A stretch of 64,000 nt of DNA from JAGDZR01 sp049115695. GTDB lineage: Bacteria; Bacteroidota; Bacteroidia; Cytophagales; Cyclobacteriaceae. Shown piece by piece: positions 53,320 to 62,044 of the stretch. The DNA lies in assembly GCA_049115695.1 (NCBI GenBank), contig JAGDZR010000018.1, forward strand, positions 1 through 64,000, written 5' to 3'. How positions within the stretch are numbered: the first letter of the stretch is position 1; the number at the start of each line of letters is the position of its first letter. Under the pieces are notes generated by a model. That model did no database searches and had not been told where the DNA came from. It worked only from the letters and a program-made list of their open reading frames with translations. The position numbers and the translations under genes were made by a program.

Positions 53320-55035
53320 ATGAATTTAAATTTAAAGGCAAAGCAGCAAAACACCTATGACGCAATCGTAGTTGGTACAGGTATCAGTGGTGGTTGGGCA
53401 GCTAAAGAGCTGACACAAAAGGGAATGAAGACCCTTGTGCTCGAGCGAGGAAGAATGGTTGAGCATTTAAAGGATTATCCTACTATGCATAAGCATCCAT
53501 GGGAACTTCCTCATGGAGATAACCTGACTGAAGAGGAGCTAAAGGATTATCAAAAACAGATCCGTACGGGATATACGGTCAAGCAATCTACCAAGCACTG
53601 GTGGGTGAAGGATACTGAGCACCCCTATCAGGAAACCAAGCGGTTTGATTGGATGCGTGGATATCATGTTGGTGGCAGATCGCTTACGTGGGGGCGTCAG
53701 TCTTATCGCCTCAGTCCGATGGATTTTGAAGCCAATGCAAAAGATGGTTGGGGTGTCGATTGGCCAATTCGATATGATGATCTTGCCCCATGGTATGACC
53801 ATGTAGAGTCGTACATTGGGGTAAATGGTCGACCAGAAGGGCTTCCACAACTACCTGATGGAAATTTTCTGCCTCCAATGGAAATGTCTTGTTTGGAAGA
53901 GCATGTGAGTAATAAAATCAAGGAAAGTTACTCAGACCGCATCATGACAATCGGGAGAAGTGCTAATCTCACAAAGGATCACAACGGTCGCTCAAAATGC
54001 AATTACAGAAATCTCTGTATCAGAGGTTGTCCTTTTGGTGCCTACTTTAGTTCGCAATCTTCCACCCTCCCAGCTGCTGAGGCAACTGGTAACATGACGT
54101 TGCGTCCTAATTCGATCGTTACAGAAGTATTATACGATAAGGAGTCTCAAAAGGCGACAGGAGTACGTGTTATGGACGCTGAAACGGGGGAAACGCAAGA
54201 GTTCTATTCAAAAATTGTGTTTCTTAATGCATCTGCATTGGGGTCTACATGGATATTAATGAACTCAACAGAACATTTTTCCGATGGAATGGGTAATGCA
54301 TCAGGCGAGCTTGGGCACAATCTTATGGATCATCATCTGGGTGTAGGAGCAAGAGGAGAATATCCAGACTTTGATGATCAGTACTATTCGGGGAGGAGAC
54401 CTAACGGAATCTACATTCCAAGATTTAGAAATATAACTGAACAGCATCCGGACTTTATCCGAGGTTATGGATATCAGGGTAGAGGAAGTCGTGAAGATTG
54501 GCGTCAAGCAATCCCTGAGTTAAGTATTGGAACGGCCTTGAAAGATGAATTAGGAGCTCCAGGACCATGGACAATGACAATAGGTGGATTTGGTGAACAT
54601 TTGCCATATCATGATAATAAGGTATCTCTAAATTATGAAAAGCTGGATAAGCATGGATTGCCCACCTTCGATATTGACTGTGATTACAAGGAAAATGAGA
54701 AGGCAATGAGGAAGGATATGGCTGAACAAGCTGTGGAAATGCTGGAGAAAGCGGGTCTGAAAAATGTAAATGCCTATGATGGTGGGGTAGGACCAGATGG
54801 TAATGTAGCCCCAGGTCTTGGTATCCATGAAATGGGAACAGCAAGAATGGGAAAAGATTCAAAGACAAGTGTGTTGAACAAGTGGAATCAGTTGCATGAA
54901 GTAAAAAACGTGTTTGTCACGGATGGTGCTGCTATGACCTCAAGCGCCTGTCAGAACCCTTCATTGACCTATATGGCTCTAACAGCTCGAGCAGCTGATT
55001 ATGCAGCAAATCAATTGAAGACCAAAAACCTGTAA
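53320..55035 (+). CDS. GMC-family oxidoreductase
   Basis: A 571-residue flavoprotein of the glucose-methanol-choline family. The FAD motif GTGISGG is at 19-25, after an N-terminus without a clear signal. Other landmarks are HVGGRSLTWGRQSYR, CIRGCPFGAYFSSQSSTLPAAE with a conserved Cys, and the end GTARMGKDSKTSVLNKW with VFVTDGAAMTSSACQNPSLTYMALTARAADY. The frame also allows GTG at 53302; I took the ATG at 53320. Together with the following gluconate-2-dehydrogenase subunit-3-like protein it forms the two-part membrane sugar dehydrogenase seen in Bacteroidota. The usual third cytochrome subunit is not present here. Confidence 0.9.
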   Translation: MNLNLKAKQQNTYDAIVVGTGISGGWAAKELTQKGMKTLVLERGRMVEHLKDYPTMHKHPWELPHGDNLTEEELKDYQKQIRTGYTVKQSTKHWWVKDTEHPYQETKRFDWMRGYHVGGRSLTWGRQSYRLSPMDFEANAKDGWGVDWPIRYDDLAPWYDHVESYIGVNGRPEGLPQLPDGNFLPPMEMSCLEEHVSNKIKESYSDRIMTIGRSANLTKDHNGRSKCNYRNLCIRGCPFGAYFSSQSSTLPAAEATGNMTLRPNSIVTEVLYDKESQKATGVRVMDAETGETQEFYSKIVFLNASALGSTWILMNSTEHFSDGMGNASGELGHNLMDHHLGVGARGEYPDFDDQYYSGRRPNGIYIPRFRNITEQHPDFIRGYGYQGRGSREDWRQAIPELSIGTALKDELGAPGPWTMTIGGFGEHLPYHDNKVSLNYEKLDKHGLPTFDIDCDYKENEKAMRKDMAEQAVEMLEKAGLKNVNAYDGGVGPDGNVAPGLGIHEMGTARMGKDSKTSVLNKWNQLHEVKNVFVTDGAAMTSSACQNPSLTYMALTARAADYAANQLKTKNL

Positions 55036-55039
55036 TGTA

Positions 55040-55600
55040 ATGAATCAGATAAAGAGAAGAGAAGCACTCAAAAAAGTCGGCTATTTATTAGGAGGTGTTG
55101 TAAGTGCACCTGTACTACTCAATACTTTGCAAGGATGTGTGCCTGAGCCAGGGCTTAGTTGGACCCCTCAATTGTTTACTGAAGAGGAAGCAAATGTTGT
55201 TACCAAAATGGTGGATTTGATCATTCCTAAGACCGATACAGCAGGAGCTGTGGAGTTGGGCATTCCGAAATATATAGAGGACATGGTAAGACTTGTATAT
55301 CCATCTAGGAAAGGGGAATTCACAAAAGGGCTTGCGAATTTCCTAAAGGCTTGCGAATCAAAAATGGGGAGTGCATTTTTGGATTTGGACCAGGAGGATC
55401 AATTTGATTATCTATCTCAATTGAACAAAAATGCAAACAGACAGTCTTTTTACTATAAAATTAAGGAGTTGTCGGTTACTGGATTCGCAGTTACAGAAGT
55501 TGGAGCGACACAAGTGATGCAGTATGTAGCGATTCCTGGAAATTGGGATGGTTGCCTGCCTGTAGATGAAATGGGAGGTAAGCGTTGGGCTACCCGATAA
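55040..55600 (+). CDS. Gluconate 2-dehydrogenase subunit 3 family protein
   Basis: A 186-residue partner of the GMC oxidoreductase, 4 bp downstream. The N-terminus has a Tat-like signal (KRREALKKVGYLLGG at 5-19), with Arg6-Arg7 and a hydrophobic run. The following domain TPQLFTEEEANVVTKMVDLIIPKTDTAGAVELGIPKYIEDMV is typical of subunit 3. In the gluconate dehydrogenases the small subunit helps export and stabilise the flavoprotein, the Tat signal carrying both across the membrane, so the signal-less GMC subunit may be exported with it. Its stop codon lies inside the stem of the hairpin at 55597. Confidence 0.88.
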   Translation: MNQIKRREALKKVGYLLGGVVSAPVLLNTLQGCVPEPGLSWTPQLFTEEEANVVTKMVDLIIPKTDTAGAVELGIPKYIEDMVRLVYPSRKGEFTKGLANFLKACESKMGSAFLDLDQEDQFDYLSQLNKNANRQSFYYKIKELSVTGFAVTEVGATQVMQYVAIPGNWDGCLPVDEMGGKRWATR

Positions 55601-55640
55601 CCAAAAGGGCTGTCTCGAGAGAGACAGCCCTTTTGGTTAT
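55597..55640. terminator. 20-bp perfect hairpin between convergent genes
   Basis: Two 20-base arms (55597-55616 and 55621-55640) are exact reverse complements around the loop GAGA. The 5' arm takes in the stop codon of the subunit-3 gene, and the 3' arm lies 12 bp before the rny stop on the other strand. A short T run follows on neither side beyond the arm, but the A/T bases at the stem ends give U-rich RNA 3' ends in both directions. Confidence 0.8.
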
Positions 55641-55652
55641 TCTTAATGTTGC

Positions 55653-57215
55653 TTACTTAGCAAACGCTATTGCCCGTGTTTCTCTGATCACCGTTACTTT
55701 AATTTGTCCAGGATATTGCATGTCTTTTTCTATCTTTTGACTGATATTGAATGACAAGTCGCTGGCCATTTGGTCGCTTACATTGTCCGCGTCAACGAGC
55801 ACGCGAAGTTCACGACCGGCTTGGATGGCGTAGCACTTATTTACCCCATCAAAGTCCAAAGCAAGACTCTCCAGTTCCTTCAGTCGCTTTAGGTATGACT
55901 CCATGACCTCACGGCGAGCTCCTGGTCTACTTCCTGAGATGGCATCACATGCCTGCACGATTGGAGATATTAGGGAGGTCATTTCTATCTCATCATGGTG
56001 AGCACCGATGGCATTACAGACCTCTGCATTTTCCTTGTATTTTTTGGCAAGCTCCATACCAATGATAGCGTGAGGTGTTTCAGGCTCTTCTGGCCATACT
56101 TTACCAATGTCATGCAATAAGCCTGCTCTCTTGGCCAACTTAGCGTTAAGGCCTAATTCAGAAGCTAGTGTGGCGCAAAGTTTAGCCACTTCCCTGGAGT
56201 GTTGAAGCAAGTTTTGACCATATGATGAGCGAAATCTCATTCTGCCAATCATCTTGATAAGTTCAGGATGAATGCCATGAATGCCTAAGTCAATGACTGT
56301 GCGTTCTCCGATCTCGACAATTTCTTCTTCGATGTTTTTGGTAGTCTTAGAAACAATCTCTTCAATCCTTGCCGGGTGAATACGGCCATCCTGTACTAAT
56401 CTATGGAGTGAGAGTCTGGCCACTTCACGACGTACCGGATCATATCCTGAAATAATGATTGCTTCAGGCGTGTCATCGACGATGATTTCAACTCCTGTCG
56501 ATGCTTCAAGCGCACGTATGTTACGTCCTTCACGTCCAATTATTTTGCCTTTAACATCATCACTTTCCAGATTGAATACTGAGACACAGTTTTCAATGGC
56601 ATGTTCGGTGGCTGTTCGCTGGATGGTTTGAATAACAATCTTTTTGGCTTCTTTGGTGGCAGTGAGTTTTGCCTCCTCCATGATTTCCTTAATATGAGCA
56701 GTGGCATCAGTTCTGGCTTCTGCTTTCAGTGTTTCAATAAGTTGGGCCTTCGCCTCATCTCCAGTTAGATTTGAAACCTTCTCTAAAATTTCAATTTCCT
56801 GTTTCTTAAGTTTTTCGTAATCCTCTTTGCGTTTTTTGACAATCTCCATTTGCGCAGCTACATTTTCCTTCATGGACTCGAGCTCTGCTTCTGTTCGTCT
56901 GTTCTGTTCGATTTGCTTGGATAGATTGCCCTCTTTTTGTTTCAGCTTGTTCTCGTTGCTGATGATTTGATTTTTCTTCCGATTGGCTTCTTCTTCAAAT
57001 TCAGACTTGAGTTTGAGGTATTTTTCCTTTGCTTCGTGGATTCTGTCTTTTTTAAGACTTTCGGCAGATAGCTTCGCATCCTTCAGGATAAGCTTCTTTT
57101 TGTCCTCTGCCGCAGCAATCCGTTTATTGATTGATCGCTTGAGTAGCAACCGATCAATGGCAAATCCCAGCAAAATGCCTAAACCTGTTGCCAGTATTAT
57201 GTATGTGGTTTCCAT
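55653..57215 (-). CDS. rny: Ribonuclease Y
   Basis: A 520-residue membrane-anchored endoribonuclease that starts mRNA decay. A single N-terminal membrane segment (about 4-24) is followed by a long coiled coil to about residue 205 with [16 protein letters not shown] heptads. The KH domain shows [16 protein letters not shown], and the HD domain has LLQHSREV and LLHDIGKVW (metal His-Asp at about 367-368). Length matches RNase Y of Firmicutes. In Bacillus it is assisted by the RicAFT complex; the ricT relative lies at 8184. zapA and the small coiled-coil gene are upstream on the same strand (59 bp). Confidence 0.95.
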   Translation of the reverse strand: METTYIILATGLGILLGFAIDRLLLKRSINKRIAAAEDKKKLILKDAKLSAESLKKDRIHEAKEKYLKLKSEFEEEANRKKNQIISNENKLKQKEGNLSKQIEQNRRTEAELESMKENVAAQMEIVKKRKEDYEKLKKQEIEILEKVSNLTGDEAKAQLIETLKAEARTDATAHIKEIMEEAKLTATKEAKKIVIQTIQRTATEHAIENCVSVFNLESDDVKGKIIGREGRNIRALEASTGVEIIVDDTPEAIIISGYDPVRREVARLSLHRLVQDGRIHPARIEEIVSKTTKNIEEEIVEIGERTVIDLGIHGIHPELIKMIGRMRFRSSYGQNLLQHSREVAKLCATLASELGLNAKLAKRAGLLHDIGKVWPEEPETPHAIIGMELAKKYKENAEVCNAIGAHHDEIEMTSLISPIVQACDAISGSRPGARREVMESYLKRLKELESLALDFDGVNKCYAIQAGRELRVLVDADNVSDQMASDLSFNISQKIEKDMQYPGQIKVTVIRETRAIAFAK

Positions 57216-57274
57216 GTCATTTTTTGTTTATTATTGACATGGTATCCAGGCTACTACTATTCAGTGTGGAAATT

Positions 57275-57559
57275 TTAAAGAGAGTCTGTTATCAGTTGAT
57301 TTAATCTTTGTACTTGCACCAATGAATGCTGGTCTGTATCAGATTGATTTTCTTCTAATTTCATCTGCTCCACCTGACAATCGAAAGCAACCATCGCTAA
57401 TAAATCCTGTTGCTCGTCAATGCCAAATCGATCACGATACGATTTCAGTTTTTCATTCAAAATCTTTCCAGCCCTTCTAATCCGTTCCTCATCTTCAGGC
57501 TTCACCCGCATTGGGTATTCTCTATTCCCAATTTTTAATTTTATTGAAAGATCAGCCAT
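57275..57559 (-). CDS. zapA: Cell division protein ZapA
   Basis: A 94-residue protein that bundles FtsZ filaments at the division ring. The ZapA domain opens LSIKLKIGNREYPMRVKPEDEERIRRAGKILNEKL, then the helix with QQDLLAMVAFDCQVEQMKLE and a coiled-coil end that forms dimers and tetramers. Short length is normal for the family. It is 8 bp after the small coiled-coil gene and 59 bp before rny, with all on one strand. This order (pheT, coiled coil, zapA, rny) is one I recall from other Bacteroidota. Confidence 0.9.
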   Translation of the reverse strand: MADLSIKLKIGNREYPMRVKPEDEERIRRAGKILNEKLKSYRDRFGIDEQQDLLAMVAFDCQVEQMKLEENQSDTDQHSLVQVQRLNQLITDSL

Positions 57560-57567
57560 CTGAAGTA

Positions 57568-57867
57568 CTATGCCTCACTCAGTTGAGTAATGCATTTATC
57601 TATCTCTTTTATGTAATTATTTAAAACTTCCTTTAACTCACTTGAATTATTCTCCCCTTCTACCATGTTGTCTACAAGTTTACTAATTTTCATGCTATTT
57701 TGAAAGCCGCTGAGCTGCTCACTTTGCTGTGAGATTTTGGATTTCAAGCTGCTGTTTTCGTTCCGAAACATACTGAGTTCCGACTTCAGCTTTTCATGCT
57801 CAGAAATCATTAATTTGACCTTTCGCTCAAGTGTTCCTAATTCATCACGAAGTGGCTCGTTTCCCAT
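57568..57867 (-). CDS. Small coiled-coil protein next to zapA
   Basis: A 99-residue protein without a recognised domain. Residues 8-50 are a strong coiled coil with heptads of Leu, Ile and Met (LGTLERKVKLMISEHEKLKSE), followed by a polar linker and a short helix at the end. Its size, coiled-coil character and place right before zapA (8 bp) suggest a ZapB-like division factor or a ZapA partner, but the sequence does not show it. It starts one base after the pheT stop, so it is translated from the same mRNA. Confidence 0.75.
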   Translation of the reverse strand: MGNEPLRDELGTLERKVKLMISEHEKLKSELSMFRNENSSLKSKISQQSEQLSGFQNSMKISKLVDNMVEGENNSSELKEVLNNYIKEIDKCITQLSEA

Positions 57868-57868
57868 G

Positions 57869-60274
57869 CTATTTTCTAATTACGGCGTTCAATTCTTTCT
57901 CAAATTTATCCATCAATCTTTTCATGGATGCATCTATTTGCTTGTCTTTCAGTGTTTTCTCATGATCCTGTAAATAGAAGGCAATTGCATAGGCTTTTTT
58001 ACCCTCTCCGATTTGCTCTCCCTCAAAAACACTAAAAACGTTCATCCTAGTTAATAATTTTTTCTCGGAGTTAAAAGCAATTTGCTGAATTGAATCGTAA
58101 GATATGCTCTTGTCTAAAACCAAAGATAGATCGCGACGAACTTCAGGATATTTGGATATGGGGACATATTGGACCTCTCTGCTGGCTTTCTTGACGATTT
58201 TGTCCCAGTTGAATTCGCAGTAGAATACATCCTGATCAATGCTATAAAAGTTTGTTATTTCTCGATTTAGTTTACCAAACCAACCGATCTCTGCATTGTT
58301 GGTTGAAACTGATAAGCCATATTGGATAGACTTATTGGAAACAGGTGTGAAGCTAACATTCCCAATTCCGCATTTATCAAGTACACCTTCAATGTTGCCA
58401 GTTAGCTGATGTATGCTGGTTTGAGTTGGATCAGTGAGCCATGTTTCGTCTGATGACTTGCCAGTAAGGAACAAGCATAGTTTGAATTGCTCCTTATAGC
58501 CCTTGTCTCCCTTAGTATATGTTTTGGCGAACTCAAAAAACTTAAGATTGGTTTGTTTACGATTGATGTTGAATCGAATAGACTCCAGACTAGTATAAAG
58601 AGGAGTAGGTTTCATGATCCCCAAATCTTCTGATGACGGGTTTAGAATGTGAACTAGATCACCATCAGCTAATTTGAGATGTTCCTCATACTGTTCGTTG
58701 GTCAGTGAATTGGTGAGCATCTCATGAAAACCCATTCCCGCAAGAAAATGAGAGACTTCCTCTTGCAGTTTATAGGGTTCAATTTCATTAAACTCTGCGA
58801 GGTATCCGGTGGAGAAAGAATCGTCAATGTCAATATTGTTGATGCCATAAATCCTCAGTACTTCTTCAACCAGATCTGCAGGGCGAGTGACCTCACTTCG
58901 ATAAGCAGGGACTACTGCAGTGAAATTATTGTCTTCAATCTCACGGGTTTCAATATCTAATGCATTGAGGATTTGTATGATTTTGTCATGAGGAATTGCT
59001 TTTCCAATCAGCTTATCAAACGTGCTGAATTTTGTAGGTATAGCCAGCGGTTCGACTTTCGAAGGGTAGATATCAACAATCTCAGAGGCTACAGATCCGC
59101 CAGCAATTTCCAGAATAAGCTGTGTGGCGTACTTCAATGCAGTGACTGTGATCTCCGGGTCTGTACCCCTTTCATATCTGAAGGATGCATCTGTGCTCAG
59201 TGAATGCCTCATGGCCGTTGCTCTGGTGTGGTCAGCAGAGAAGTATGCGCTCTCCAGGAATATACTCGTGGTACTATCCTTGATTCCAGAGTCTATGCCT
59301 CCAAATACACCGGCAATGCACATTCCCCCTTTGGTATTGCAAATCATCAAGTCGTCAGCACTCAATTTTCGTTCTTTCTCATCCAGGGTCGTGAATTCGG
59401 TTCCTTCGGGAAGCGATTTAACAATCACTTGATCTCCCACTGTATCCGCATCAAACGCATGGAGTGGTTGTCCCAACCCGTGTAAGACGTAATTGGTGAT
59501 ATCGACAATATTGTTGATTGGCTCTAGCCCAATGGCACGCAATCTCCATTGCAACCAGTCTGGAGAAGGGACTACTTTTATTCCTCGAATAGTAATGCCC
59601 GAGTATCTGGGGCATGCATTGGTGTCTTCAACCTGGACTGAAATGGGACGATCGTTACCAATCCTAGGCGTATCAATGTTTAGGTCTTTTAGTTCCGTAT
59701 TGAAATGTGCGCGCACATCTCTGGCAGCTCCTAGGTGTGAAGCGCCATCACCTCTGTTAGGAGTTAGGCCAATCTCGAAAATGTGATCTATTCCCGTATC
59801 AAACAAGTCAATAGCCGGGATTCCAATCTGTGTAGATGAATCCAGTATCATGATGCCATCATGACTGCCACCTAGCCCGATTTCGTCCTCAGCACAGATC
59901 ATGCCTTCTGATAATTCACCTCTTATTTTGGCCTTTTTGATTTTAAATGGTTCACCTTCCGTAGGGTAGATGATGGTATTGACTGGCGCTACAATAACTT
60001 TCTGTTCAGCTGCTACATTGGGCGCCCCACAAACAATGTTAAGTAATGAATCACCACCAATATCTACAGTTGTCTTGCTTAATTTGTCAGCGTTTGGGTG
60101 TTGTTCACATGTGACTATCTTGCCCACAACCAGGCCGTTTAGACCACCTTTGATCTTTTCTACGGTTTCCAAGCCCTCTACTTCCAAACCAGTTTCAGTC
60201 AATACTTCTGACAGTGTTTCTGGTGTACAGTCAAGATCAATAAAATCAGATAGCCAATTGTAGGATATTTTCAT
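57869..60274 (-). CDS. pheT: Phenylalanine-tRNA ligase beta subunit
   Basis: An 801-residue subunit that binds tRNA and edits mischarged Tyr. The N-terminal EMAP-like tRNA-binding domain (about 39-150) contains VGKIVTCEQHPNADKLSKTTVDIG. Next is the B3/B4 editing domain (GASHLGAARDVRAH, MCIAGVFGG, then FLESAYFSADHTRATAMRHSLSTDASFRYERGTDPE), B5, the catalytic-like core and the C-terminal anticodon-binding FDX-ACB domain (PEVRRDLSLVLDKSISY). Length is normal. pheS is not adjacent, so the two subunits are coded separately, as usual in Bacteroidota. A -7 box is at 60302-60309. Confidence 0.95.
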   Translation of the reverse strand: MKISYNWLSDFIDLDCTPETLSEVLTETGLEVEGLETVEKIKGGLNGLVVGKIVTCEQHPNADKLSKTTVDIGGDSLLNIVCGAPNVAAEQKVIVAPVNTIIYPTEGEPFKIKKAKIRGELSEGMICAEDEIGLGGSHDGIMILDSSTQIGIPAIDLFDTGIDHIFEIGLTPNRGDGASHLGAARDVRAHFNTELKDLNIDTPRIGNDRPISVQVEDTNACPRYSGITIRGIKVVPSPDWLQWRLRAIGLEPINNIVDITNYVLHGLGQPLHAFDADTVGDQVIVKSLPEGTEFTTLDEKERKLSADDLMICNTKGGMCIAGVFGGIDSGIKDSTTSIFLESAYFSADHTRATAMRHSLSTDASFRYERGTDPEITVTALKYATQLILEIAGGSVASEIVDIYPSKVEPLAIPTKFSTFDKLIGKAIPHDKIIQILNALDIETREIEDNNFTAVVPAYRSEVTRPADLVEEVLRIYGINNIDIDDSFSTGYLAEFNEIEPYKLQEEVSHFLAGMGFHEMLTNSLTNEQYEEHLKLADGDLVHILNPSSEDLGIMKPTPLYTSLESIRFNINRKQTNLKFFEFAKTYTKGDKGYKEQFKLCLFLTGKSSDETWLTDPTQTSIHQLTGNIEGVLDKCGIGNVSFTPVSNKSIQYGLSVSTNNAEIGWFGKLNREITNFYSIDQDVFYCEFNWDKIVKKASREVQYVPISKYPEVRRDLSLVLDKSISYDSIQQIAFNSEKKLLTRMNVFSVFEGEQIGEGKKAYAIAFYLQDHEKTLKDKQIDASMKRLMDKFEKELNAVIRK

Positions 60275-60301
60275 CTTATTAGAAATTCGTCATTTAGTCG
60301 G

Positions 60302-60309
60302 CAAAAATA
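60302..60309 (-). promoter_or_regulatory. Candidate -7 box TATTTTTG for pheT and the zapA group
   Basis: TAnnTTTG match on the minus strand, 28 bp before the pheT ATG, in the 65-bp gap from the DUF1684 gene. No -33 motif is evident. Confidence 0.4.
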
Positions 60310-60339
60310 TGAAAGTGGGTAAGAAGTGCGGGTTCTTTT

Positions 60340-60942
60340 CTAGTTTAAAAAGGACTTTTCTCCAGCCAGCACCGGATATTTCAGGATATTTTCATTGGGA
60401 GGTAGTGGGCAGCTGTATGCTGAGGCATAGGCACAGTAAGGATTGTACGCCAAATTAAAGTCCAGGACTACTTTGTTGCTTTTGCCAATTTCAATATCCA
60501 GGTATCGGCCTCCACCATAGGTGGTCTCACCACTGGTGTCATCAGCAAATGCCAGAAATAGACTTGCTTTCTCACCTAAGCCCCATGGCCTTAATACCAG
60601 AAGCTTCATATCCTCGTCATCCAGAGTAAAGTGAAGCCACGCAAATTTTTGATATCGTTTGGACTTGCCATCACTTGTTTGTAGCTGAACAAATTCCCGA
60701 TCACTTAATCGTTCGACTTTAGCATTTACCCTGAACCGTTCGTCAATTTCAAAATACTCCGGTGTATTAAACGGTATGTTGTGTAGCTTAAAGGGACTCT
60801 GACTGCTATTCTTCAAATAGCTAATTCTTTCCTCGATTTGTTGGTTTACTTCTGTCTGATAGGTGCCATCATCCGAAGAGAATATTGAGAATGCGACTAT
60901 AGCTAATACAGCCGCGATTACTATCCATTTAATGTTTTTCAT
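60340..60942 (-). CDS. DUF1684 domain-containing protein
   Basis: A 200-residue protein with one N-terminal hydrophobic segment (about 4-20). The DUF1684 landmarks are clear: FADDTSGETTYGGGRYLDIEIG, then VVLDFNLAYNPYCAYASAYSCPLPPNENIL and AGEKSF at the end. The family is common in Bacteroidota and Actinobacteria and has no known function; the conserved NPYCAY/CPLPP motif with two cysteines suggests a structural or metal-binding site. It is probably periplasmic and anchored by the first segment. It starts one base after the radC stop on the same strand. Confidence 0.9.
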   Translation of the reverse strand: MKNIKWIVIAAVLAIVAFSIFSSDDGTYQTEVNQQIEERISYLKNSSQSPFKLHNIPFNTPEYFEIDERFRVNAKVERLSDREFVQLQTSDGKSKRYQKFAWLHFTLDDEDMKLLVLRPWGLGEKASLFLAFADDTSGETTYGGGRYLDIEIGKSNKVVLDFNLAYNPYCAYASAYSCPLPPNENILKYPVLAGEKSFLN

Positions 60943-60943
60943 G

Positions 60944-61636
60944 TTACTGCATCATGCCTTCATCGGCAAAGCTAAAATAGCTTGATTGCCCAACGATAAT
61001 ATGATCTAAAACTTTAATATCTAAGGTTTGACCGGCCTGTATCAATTTGTTGGTAAGGTGTTTATCCTGGTCGCTTGGCGTTAAATTTCCTGAGGGATGA
61101 TTGTGGGCCAGGATAATAGCACTGGCCAGACTTTCAATAGCGGCATTAAAAACCAATTTCGGGTCGGCGACTGTTCCGGAAACACCGCCGGACGAAATTC
61201 TTACTTTTTTGATCACTTCATTGTTTCTTTTGAGCAGGATCACCCAGAATTCTTCGTGCTGAAGATCTGTAAGATCACCCTCGATCAATTGATGCGCACT
61301 GCCAGAACTGGTAATTTTCGGTTTTTGGCTCGGCTCACTTGCCTTTCTTCTTCTTCCCAGCTCCAAAGCGGAGACAATGGTGATCGCTTTTGCTTCGCCA
61401 ACACCTTTGTGTTTTTTGAGGTCGTTGATACTCAAAGTCCCCAAACGATGGAGGTCATGATCGACTTCTTTAAGAATTAATTTAGCTAGATCTACAGCAG
61501 TTAGTTTTCTGGTGCCCGATCCTAGTAGAATGGCCAGTAGTTCAGCATCCGTGAGGCTGGATTTACCCTTGCGTGTAAGTTTTTCACGAGGGCGATCTTC
61601 CTCAGCCCATTCTTTAAGGGATAGCGAGTGATTCAT
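60944..61636 (-). CDS. radC: RadC family protein (JAB/MPN domain)
   Basis: A 230-residue protein of the RadC (UPF0758) family. The open frame runs to 61678, but the ATG at 61636 gives the usual start SLKEWAEEDRPREKL. The N-terminal HhH-like part (LLGSGTR, HKGVGEAKAITIVSALELGRR) precedes the JAB domain with its zinc motif HNHPSGNLTPSDQD near 175. Despite its name, a role in DNA repair is not established. It precedes DUF1684 by one base and lies downstream of rpsT, separated by an intrinsic terminator at 61656-61685. Confidence 0.92.
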   Translation of the reverse strand: MNHSLSLKEWAEEDRPREKLTRKGKSSLTDAELLAILLGSGTRKLTAVDLAKLILKEVDHDLHRLGTLSINDLKKHKGVGEAKAITIVSALELGRRRKASEPSQKPKITSSGSAHQLIEGDLTDLQHEEFWVILLKRNNEVIKKVRISSGGVSGTVADPKLVFNAAIESLASAIILAHNHPSGNLTPSDQDKHLTNKLIQAGQTLDIKVLDHIIVGQSSYFSFADEGMMQ

Positions 61637-61655
61637 AACAACGAACCAAAATAAC

Positions 61656-61685
61656 AAAAAAAGCCTGCATGAGATCATGCAGGCT
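61656..61685 (-). terminator. Rho-independent terminator after rpsT
   Basis: On the minus strand an 11-bp stem (AGCCTGCATGA/TCATGCAGGCT) with a two-base spacer is followed at once by a run of seven T (61656-61662). It lies 22 bp after the rpsT stop and 20 bp before the radC start, so radC needs its own promoter or readthrough. Confidence 0.82.
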
Positions 61686-61707
61686 CTTAATAAAAGTCTT
61701 TTTCGTC

Positions 61708-61959
61708 TTAAAGTCCTGCGACTTGCTTAGTAAGGCTAGACTTAAGGTTTGAAGCCTTATTCTTATGAATAATGTTTCTCTTAGCAAGCCTGTCAAGCAT
61801 AGAAGATACTTGCTTTAGCAATGCTTCCGCTTCCGCTTTATCAGTAGCAGTCCTCAGTCTTTTGATAAAAGTACGAGTAGTTTTATGCTGATACTTATTC
61901 CTTAAAGCTTTCGCGTTGTTTGACCTAATTCTCTTAAGTGCCGATTTATGATTTGCCAT
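61708..61959 (-). CDS. rpsT: 30S ribosomal protein S20
   Basis: An 83-residue basic protein of the small ribosomal subunit that binds 16S rRNA helix 44 and the 5' domain. The family start MANHKSALKRIRSN and the segment KTTRTFIKRLRTA are visible, with the second helix closing in NIIHKNKASNLKSSLTKQV. Length is normal. It is a single-gene unit with a clear promoter at 61993-62022 and a terminator at 61656-61685. S20 often controls its own synthesis; nothing in the 33-bp leader shows this here. Confidence 0.97.
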   Translation of the reverse strand: MANHKSALKRIRSNNAKALRNKYQHKTTRTFIKRLRTATDKAEAEALLKQVSSMLDRLAKRNIIHKNKASNLKSSLTKQVAGL

Positions 61960-61992
61960 TGCGCTCTAATTCCTATTTATTTTTCGGGTGTG

Positions 61993-62022
61993 CAAAGGTA
62001 GCTAGTTTATTAAAAAAACAAA
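61993..62022 (-). promoter_or_regulatory. Bacteroidota-type promoter for rpsT
   Basis: On the minus strand TTTG (62022-62019) and TACCTTTG (62000-61993) are separated by 18 bp, close to the TTTG-N19-TAnnTTTG consensus for the housekeeping sigma factor of this phylum. The -7 box ends 33 bp before the ATG. This is the best promoter match in the window; the strong rpsT gene makes it plausible. Confidence 0.65.
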
Positions 62023-62044
62023 AGTACGAGCTAACTTTATACTT

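Noticed and set aside
54455..54868. 137-residue minus-strand ORF inside the GMC gene, His/Leu-rich
   Set aside because: It is the complement of a well-supported flavoprotein gene, has no family resemblance and biased composition typical of antisense frames.
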